The position numbers and the translations under genes were made by a program. DNA of 64,000 nucleotides from Sipunculus nudus (taxonomy: Eukaryota; Annelida; Sipuncula; Golfingiida; Sipunculidae). Location: assembly GCA_026874595.1 (NCBI GenBank), contig CM049306.1, positions 93,115,642 to 93,179,641 of the forward strand. Direction: 5' to 3'. Each line of letters starts with the position of its first letter. Within the stretch, counting starts at the first letter, position 1. The notes under the pieces are model-generated. The model was not told the DNA's origin. It searched no databases and saw nothing but the letters and a program-made list of their open reading frames with translations. Shown here piece after piece: positions 59,170 to 64,000 of the stretch.

Positions 59170-59241
59170 TGGAGATGCCGGGGATTGAACCCGGGGCCTC
59201 ACACATGCAAAGCGTGCGCCCTACCACTGAGCTAGATCCCC
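59170..59241 (-). tRNA. tRNA-Ala (TGC), slightly degraded copy
   Basis: 72 nt with anticodon TGC in CTTTGCATG, D-arm TAGCTCAGTGGTAG and box B GGTTCAATCCC. Compared with the two sister genes, position 7 is C instead of G, which gives a C-C mismatch at the base of the acceptor stem. The D-stem also has G-T in place of A-T. It may be weak or inactive. Confidence 0.9.
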
Positions 59242-59246
59242 AGGCA

Positions 59247-59328
59247 CGACGAGGATGGGATTCGAACCCACCCGGGCAGAGCCCATTGGATTAGCAGTCC
59301 AACGCCTTAACCACTCGGCCACCTCATC
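59247..59328 (-). tRNA. tRNA-Ser (GCT), copy 1
   Basis: 82 nt with box A TGGCCGAGTGGTTAAGG, anticodon GCT in GGACTGCTAATCC, a long variable arm (GGGCTCTGCCCGG) and box B GGTTCGAATCC. The acceptor stem has one T-G wobble (GATGAGG) relative to copy 2 (GACGAGG). Confidence 0.95.
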
Positions 59329-59436
59329 AGGTATCTGCCCACAGGTGAGTGAACAAACAGTGATGCCGAAAGAAACGACTGATCGAAGATTTGGTAAATC
59401 AATGCCACAAGGATACCATATTACCGGTTCACGTAA

Positions 59437-59526
59437 CCCGTGATAGCTCAGCTGGTAGAGCGGAGGACTATAGTGGCGACATGGGCAGCTATCCTTAGGT
59501 CACCGGGTCGATTCCGGTTCGCGGGT
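59437..59526 (+). tRNA. Intron-containing tRNA-Tyr-like gene with ATA anticodon
   Basis: The acceptor stem pairs over 7 bp (CCCGTGA with TCGCGGG). Box A is TAGCTCAGCTGGTAG. The anticodon arm GGACT-ATA-G then ATCC is split by a 17-nt intron (59474-59490), the classic tRNA-Tyr arrangement. The anticodon is ATA rather than the usual GTA, and the T-loop begins GGGTCGATT instead of GGTTCGATT. It may be a pseudogene or an unusual Tyr isodecoder. Confidence 0.8.
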
Positions 59527-59679
59527 ACGTGTTTTCATCAGTGTTGGCATCACTGTTTGTCAAGTGTTCCCATTAATTTTACACACGTCTTTTCAGCTCA
59601 TGCGTTTCTGTTCATTCCGGCGTGAGATCATTAGTTTTTGTTCACCATGGGAAACCAAAATACTTTACCACTGGCAAAA

Positions 59680-60800
59680 TTTCGGGAGCGCCCGGCATTT
59701 AGTTCAAGTTTCTTTGTAATGATCTGCGCTCCTAAACGGGTTCTCCCTGTCAAAAAGTTTATGCGTCTTGCTCAGAAAACGTAAAGTCGCTTCACGAGGC
59801 AACATTAACCGGTACATTCAGCTGTAGCCACATATTTGGTAATGATGAACTAAACAGAATAAGTTTATTGTCCACACCCGCCACCCACTCGTGACTCAGG
59901 ATACAAACCCGTTTCTCTCAACCGATGTGTTCTTGGTATTTTGGCGCCATCTGCCTGCTTTCCACATAATGTGTGCGTTTGTTATGTAAACAGGCATGTT
60001 TGACAGTTTGTATATTCCTTTGTTGGTAGAGATTTGGAGCAATCATGTCTGTTGGAACATCAGGATCAGGCACATGTTTGTTTGTTATTTAGTATTTGAT
60101 ACATTTCGTCAACATTCTTTCAGCTCATAAGTCTCTGTTCACTGCCTCAGAACAGATCTGAATCACTGAACCAAACCAGTTTTTTTATTTGGCAATACTA
60201 ATGAAAAATATTTGTGACATACCAAGTGTTCGATCGGAGGCCGCCGCCTAGAAACAAAAAGCAACCATGTACTTAACTGGATTTTCACTCACTCAGAGGT
60301 AGGTTGGAATCCAAAAGCACGTAAGACCAAGTAATACTGGCTGAGTGAGAAAATAGAAGAAGCAGCGGCTTAAATAAATAGCGGCTACAAATGAACATAA
60401 CTAGCTATAACAACATACATAGAAGACCTTGCCACTCTTAAACATACTCCAGCTGACGGTACTTAACTTACTTTGTGATTTGCTGTGAGACGTTGCCGAA
60501 TATGGACTTAATTTACAAAGTGGCCTTATAATTGGCGTCTGACACATTTTTCTTACTGTGGCGCCATCTACATGTTCCCCCGCAAGTTTTCTTTTCTGTC
60601 TGCTACTGAAGCTCGCATGCCTGCTTGGTATCATACGACTTTGGTTGCGGGTATCATTAGCAATAGTGATCAAGCAAACCTCAGACCAGTCACAGGTTTA
60701 TATTTATTCTGGTTTAATGGCACAGATCTAAATGATTGTATGTTCTTTTCTAAAAGAAAAATAAAGTGTGAAAACTGAAAGAATTGGGATGTATTAAGAT
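59680..60800. other. tRNA cluster spacer without recognised gene
   Basis: No ORF with domain character. It holds two CTCF-like motifs (59943-59956, 60558-60573). Confidence 0.45.
60558..60573 (-). promoter_or_regulatory. CTCF-like motif in the tRNA cluster
   Basis: On the - strand TGTAGATGGCGCCAC fits the YAGRKGGCRS core. A weaker one, GGCAGATGGCGCCAA, lies at 59941-59955. Binding is inferred only. Confidence 0.35.
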
Positions 60801-60815
60801 ATTTTAAAAATTCCC

Positions 60816-60887
60816 TGGAGATGCCGGGGATTGAACCCGGGGCCTCACACATGCGAAGCGTGTGCTCTACCACTGAGCTACATCCCC
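60816..60887 (-). tRNA. tRNA-Ala (CGC)
   Basis: 72 nt with anticodon CGC in CTTCGCATG and an intact acceptor stem (GGGGATG/CATCTCC). Box B is GGTTCAATCCC. The 5' flank and everything to 61411 duplicate 58911-59444. Confidence 0.95.
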
Positions 60888-61136
60888 ACCTTCTTAGAAT
60901 TCCAAATGACACTTTCAGGTAGAATTCAAATGATCCGTTCCCTGATCATGCATAAATACGAATCGATTATATATTTAACAAGAGTGTTGCTTATTTCATG
61001 ATCCAGAACGCATATCTACTGGCGTGCATACTTTCTCATCGATTTTATCTAACTGGCGTGACACTTAGCAGGTTGCATTGGCAAAATAAATGGGATTTTC
61101 ATGGCCGGCGGATAGAAAAATAAATCAAAAAGAACA

Positions 61137-61208
61137 TGGAGATGCCGGGGATTGAACCCGGGGCCTCACACAAGCAAAGCGTGCGCTCTACCACTGAGCT
61201 ACATCCCC
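61137..61208 (-). tRNA. tRNA-Ala (TGC)
   Basis: 72 nt with anticodon TGC in CTTTGCTTG, an intact acceptor stem and D-arm TAGCTCAGTGGTAGAGC. It is the counterpart of 59170-59241 in the second unit. Confidence 0.95.
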
Positions 61209-61213
61209 AGGAA

Positions 61214-61295
61214 CGACGAGGATGGGATTCGAACCCACGCGGGCAGAGCACATTGGATTAGCAGTCCAACGCCTTAACCACTCAGCCACCTCGTC
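61214..61295 (-). tRNA. tRNA-Ser (GCT), copy 2
   Basis: 82 nt with a perfect GACGAGG/CCTCGTC acceptor stem, anticodon GCT, a long variable arm and box B GGTTCGAATCC. Counterpart of 59247-59328. Confidence 0.95.
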
Positions 61296-61403
61296 AGGTA
61301 TCTGTCCAAAGGTGAGTGAACAAACAGTGATGCCGAAAGAAACGACTGATCGAAGATTTGGTAAATCAATGCCACAAGGATACCATATTACCGGTTCACG
61401 TAA

Positions 61404-61411
61404 CCCGTGAT
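61404..61411 (+). pseudogene. tRNA-Tyr 5' stub at the duplication breakpoint
   Basis: CCCGTGAT, the first 8 nt of the tRNA-Tyr gene, is present, after which homology to the first unit ends abruptly (GGCGCCATCCCCCC follows). Confidence 0.75.
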
Positions 61412-61440
61412 GGCGCCATCCCCCCCACGTTTGGCCGTCT

Positions 61441-61572
61441 CATCTAGAAACATCTAGAAACAAATTCTAACCAATCAGTGACCGGCTTTAGCCCATCTAG
61501 AAACAAACTAGAAACACAGCTGACCAATCAGAGACCGACCTTCACCATGTAGAAACATTTAGAAACGTGTGA
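61441..61572 (+). promoter_or_regulatory. Tandem promoter-like module: HSE-like and CCAAT boxes
   Basis: Three units of 52-53 bp start CATCTAGAAACATCTAGAAAC, CATCTAGAAACAAACTAGAAAC (shortened here) and CATGTAGAAACATTTAGAAAC at 61441, 61494 and 61546. Each has paired TAGAAAC words, close to heat-shock-element GAA/TTC pentamers. Units 1 and 2 each carry CCAATCAG (61471, 61524). GTGACGTCC (CRE-like) closes the array. Heat-shock promoters commonly combine HSEs and CCAAT boxes. Function here is inferred. Confidence 0.45.
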
Positions 61573-61697
61573 CGTCCAGGCTTCAGTCTAAAAATACACT
61601 GGGGAATCCCTTTTGGTTAACTAGACTGGTTTCCCTTCTCCTTTTACAAACAACACCGTGTGTCTTTGAAAGTGACGTTTCAAAGCTAATGTTTGAA

Positions 61698-61835
61698 ATG
61701 CCAGGAAGAAAGATGAAGAAATCGATTGATGCCTATGTCTGCAGATTTAAGCAGACACGACGCCTAGCCCAAGCATCTGGGTATACGGCGAGTTCCCCGG
61801 CAGAAGGGCCCGTACAACCAGTATTGTATTTGTAA
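61698..61835 (+). CDS. Short ORF or first exon downstream of the HSE/CCAAT module
   Basis: ATG 61698 opens 45 codons (MPGRKMKKSIDAYVCRFKQT...), basic and with no domain I recognise. An in-frame ATG at 61569 would add 43 hydrophobic residues. TTTGTAAGGTAACG at about 61829 contains a GTAAG donor, so the reading frame could continue in a distant exon. The position 125 bp beyond the promoter-like array is the main reason to list it. Confidence 0.3.
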   Translation: MPGRKMKKSIDAYVCRFKQTRRLAQASGYTASSPAEGPVQPVLYL

Positions 61836-62056
61836 GGTAACGAATTGTGTTCAGTCAGTCCCACCATTCTTTGGATGGATGAATATCACCTTTTTAATAA
61901 TAATTAACTGGATCATGATCTGAGACTCAATAACAACTCATTATTTTTAGTTTAAATATGATGACCGGAGTGAAAAGATTCAGTCAGTTTCCTTGATGGC
62001 CAAATGAGCGATAATAGAGGCTTTAACTGTTTAAAGGGGTCTGTCTAAAGGCCGCC

Positions 62057-62085
62057 CTTATTGACACACGGGGTGTGTCAATAAG
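62057..62085. repeat. Perfect 13-bp hairpin of the TTATTGACACAC motif
   Basis: CTTATTGACACAC, loop GGG, GTGTGTCAATAAG. The same word starts the adjacent TIR element at 62092. Confidence 0.9.
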
Positions 62086-62091
62086 GTCCAG

Positions 62092-62214
62092 CTTATTGAC
62101 ACACGGTTTAACTGCGCATGCGTCAAATCTGTCACACTCCCGCTAGATGGCAGGGCGTTCACCGTGTGTCACTAACAACCTCCGTCGTGATACCCGAAAC
62201 CGTGTGTCAATAAC
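62092..62214. mobile_element. Small TIR element with a CTCF-like site
   Basis: TTATTGACACACGGTTT at the left and AAACCGTGTGTCAATAA at the right are perfect 17-bp inverted repeats about 120 bp apart. A diverged inner copy (ACCGTGTGTCACTAAC) lies at 62161. No ORF. Confidence 0.7.
62140..62153 (+). promoter_or_regulatory. CTCF-like motif inside the TIR element
   Basis: CCGCTAGATGGCAG fits CCRSYAGRKGGCRS at every position. It lies between the two TIRs. Confidence 0.45.
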
Positions 62215-64000
62215 GCGAGTTGTTGTTACTATAGAAGGTCTTAATTACCGGGCCGTGTAGAAGTGGTAGCTTTGGACTAATCAGGTGTTACCATTGGGGT
62301 CCTTTGATCTCTGACACAAATGTTTCACATTTATAATAGTTTATTACTTTCATCGCCTAGGTATATTAATTAGTTTAAAACCTATTTTTACTAGGCGGGG
62401 TACTACTAATTTCGGGGATGAAAATTACATCCCTGATGAAAATTATTTAACTCATTTCAAAATTTTAAATATATTCAACAATTTAAAAATAAAATATAAT
62501 TTACATACATATATCTCGTTTTATTCAATATCATTTTTCTAATCAGAAAATAATAAACAAGGATAATAGGAACAAATAAGCTTTATTGAAATTAATACAA
62601 AATATAGTAAGTTAATCATAGTTTTTTATTACTAAATGTACAAACTTTATAAGCACATCGATACTGAATAATTAAATAATTGCTATTAATCTGTAGAAGT
62701 GGATACTTTATTACTCTAATTTTAATAGAGACGTGATTACTGAGAATTTTGTCACATTCTTCTTTATGAGATGTATACTTTTCCAGATTTTCACGATGTA
62801 AAGTGGACATGTTCAAAATCAGAGAAACAAACCGAAAATGAAATTGGCTAAGTTATTACGAGCCATGGAATGGTCATATCTTTATCAACAATTCACCATT
62901 GTGGCCTGATCGATTATAGAATAACGCGTCTTACTTTAACAAACTTAACCCTATAGCCAAGGATCAGAATAGGGTTCGAAAAAGGTCGCTCCTGTCCTGA
63001 TCATATTTTTTAGTTACTTCATTATTAAATAATCGTTTGCCTCAAGGAATAGAAACACGTCGCCCTAGTAAGTGCATGGGCATGTGCATGCATGCAGGAA
63101 AAAAGCTGTTGATGGGTAAATATAGGAAACTACTCTTCACTCGCGGCTGTTTGGACTAAAAATTGATTACAAAATCTATAACACCATAAGAAAGTTTATA
63201 CAGTAGTTATTCAGCTTATGTATGATTAAATAATAATATTTTCACAAATTGGTTTGGGGTACTATGTGAGGTACAAGGCGATATAATCCGTCACGCTGTT
63301 TAATATATATGTATTAACAGCTTAGCAGATAAAATAAAAAGCCTTATGTCGGTATAAAATCCATTTTTTTTATGTCCTAAAAGTTCTGATTTCCTAGCGC
63401 CTGTTGGATTGTCTTGGTCTAGTAATGAGCAAGTTTAAGAATTTTAAGGATACTCTACTTATATGACTCCTTTACAAATTTAAATACTATGATGGTAGTA
63501 ACAGTACGTCCTATAGATTATGCGTCTGAGTTATGGGGATATGCATAACCCCCGTCATGTGATAAAATTCAAAACAGACCACTCCGTTACCTTTTTTAGT
63601 GTTCACAGGTTCTGCATGTGTAATTGCTGCTCTTACACAAGTCTAACCAAGAAAGTATTCATATTGGATTATAACCTTGCAAGTCGCGGATAACTGAGTG
63701 CTCAGATGCAAAGAAGTAAGATACTCGAATCCATTGATGTATATTAATACACACATATAATGAAATAGCGCCGCATTGCCAACGTAATCTGAACCAGAAG
63801 TTACGTTCTGATAATCAACAAAAATGGCTTGAACAATACCGATCAGTTCTGATCTCTCAAACAACACCACCTTTAATAAAATGCTTATTTTTTTTGCAAA
63901 ATTATACATCTCCTTTACATTACAGAACATTACTTTTGTTTATAACTTGCGTTAAAGATGGAAAATAGTCCATTGAAAAAAAATTTAATTACACAATTAC
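62215..64000. other. No recognisable gene to the window end
   Basis: AT-rich DNA. The - strand ORF at 63643-63930 has some protein-like wording (LFERSELIGIVQAIF) but no identifiable domain or splice support. Confidence 0.4.

Noticed and set aside
63643-63930. 95-codon - strand ORF near the window end
   Set aside because: Some protein-like wording but no domain, no convincing splice sites and AT-rich flanks.

Overview
This is eukaryotic, AT-rich, repeat-dense nuclear DNA with short exons and long introns. It most likely comes from a mollusc, probably a bivalve. The strongest clue is an oxytocin/vasopressin-family precursor whose nonapeptide is CFIRNCPPG, the form I associate with bivalves (crassotocin) rather than gastropods (CFIRNCPKG). 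Other clues are an SLC22 carrier with the conserved animal exon pattern, eukaryotic tRNA genes, and many (AT)n tracts, TIR elements, SINEs and minisatellites. The species cannot be fixed from the sequence alone.

Layout. 1-5 kb: vasotocin-type neurohormone/neurophysin gene on the + strand (TATA box 1053, coding exons at 1152, 2073 and probably 4470). 5-7.5 kb: no gene, but an unusual GC-richer island in which two CCGTACGG-rich blocks bracket an AT-rich stretch and a GCGAC-rich block. 7.5-40 kb: gene-poor DNA with microsatellites, dispersed and inverted repeats, several TIR elements, a decayed mobile-element-like ORF behind a TATA-like box (24.1-24.7 kb), and a palindrome with hammerhead-ribozyme-like cores (30.9-31.1 kb).

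40.5-53.1 kb: a complete SLC22 (organic cation/anion/carnitine type) transporter on the - strand. I reconstructed nine coding exons with every splice phase consistent, giving a 532-residue protein. Its introns hold a mosaic minisatellite, a tandem-unit repeat element, a 1.6-kb hAT-type element with an 8-bp target duplication, (AT)n tracts abutting splice sites, a tandemly copied 3' splice region, and one probable GC-AG intron. 53.2-56.3 kb: tandem repeats and a pogo-like MITE. 56.4-58.2 kb: a decayed Ty3/Gypsy-type integrase on the - strand, abutted by tRNA-derived SINE copies.

58.7-61.4 kb: a duplicated tRNA cluster with three tRNA-Ala, two tRNA-Ser(GCT) and one intron-containing tRNA-Tyr-like gene, with visible duplication and deletion breakpoints. 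61.4-61.9 kb: a tandem promoter-like module (heat-shock-element-like and CCAAT boxes) in front of a short ORF, starting where the second tRNA-Tyr copy is cut off. 62-62.2 kb: a small hairpin/TIR element carrying a CTCF-like motif. The rest has no recognisable gene.

The two protein genes and the tRNA cluster look functionally independent. No operon-like or pathway grouping is visible. All exon calls are by eye from splice signals, reading phase and family motifs, with no similarity search run.
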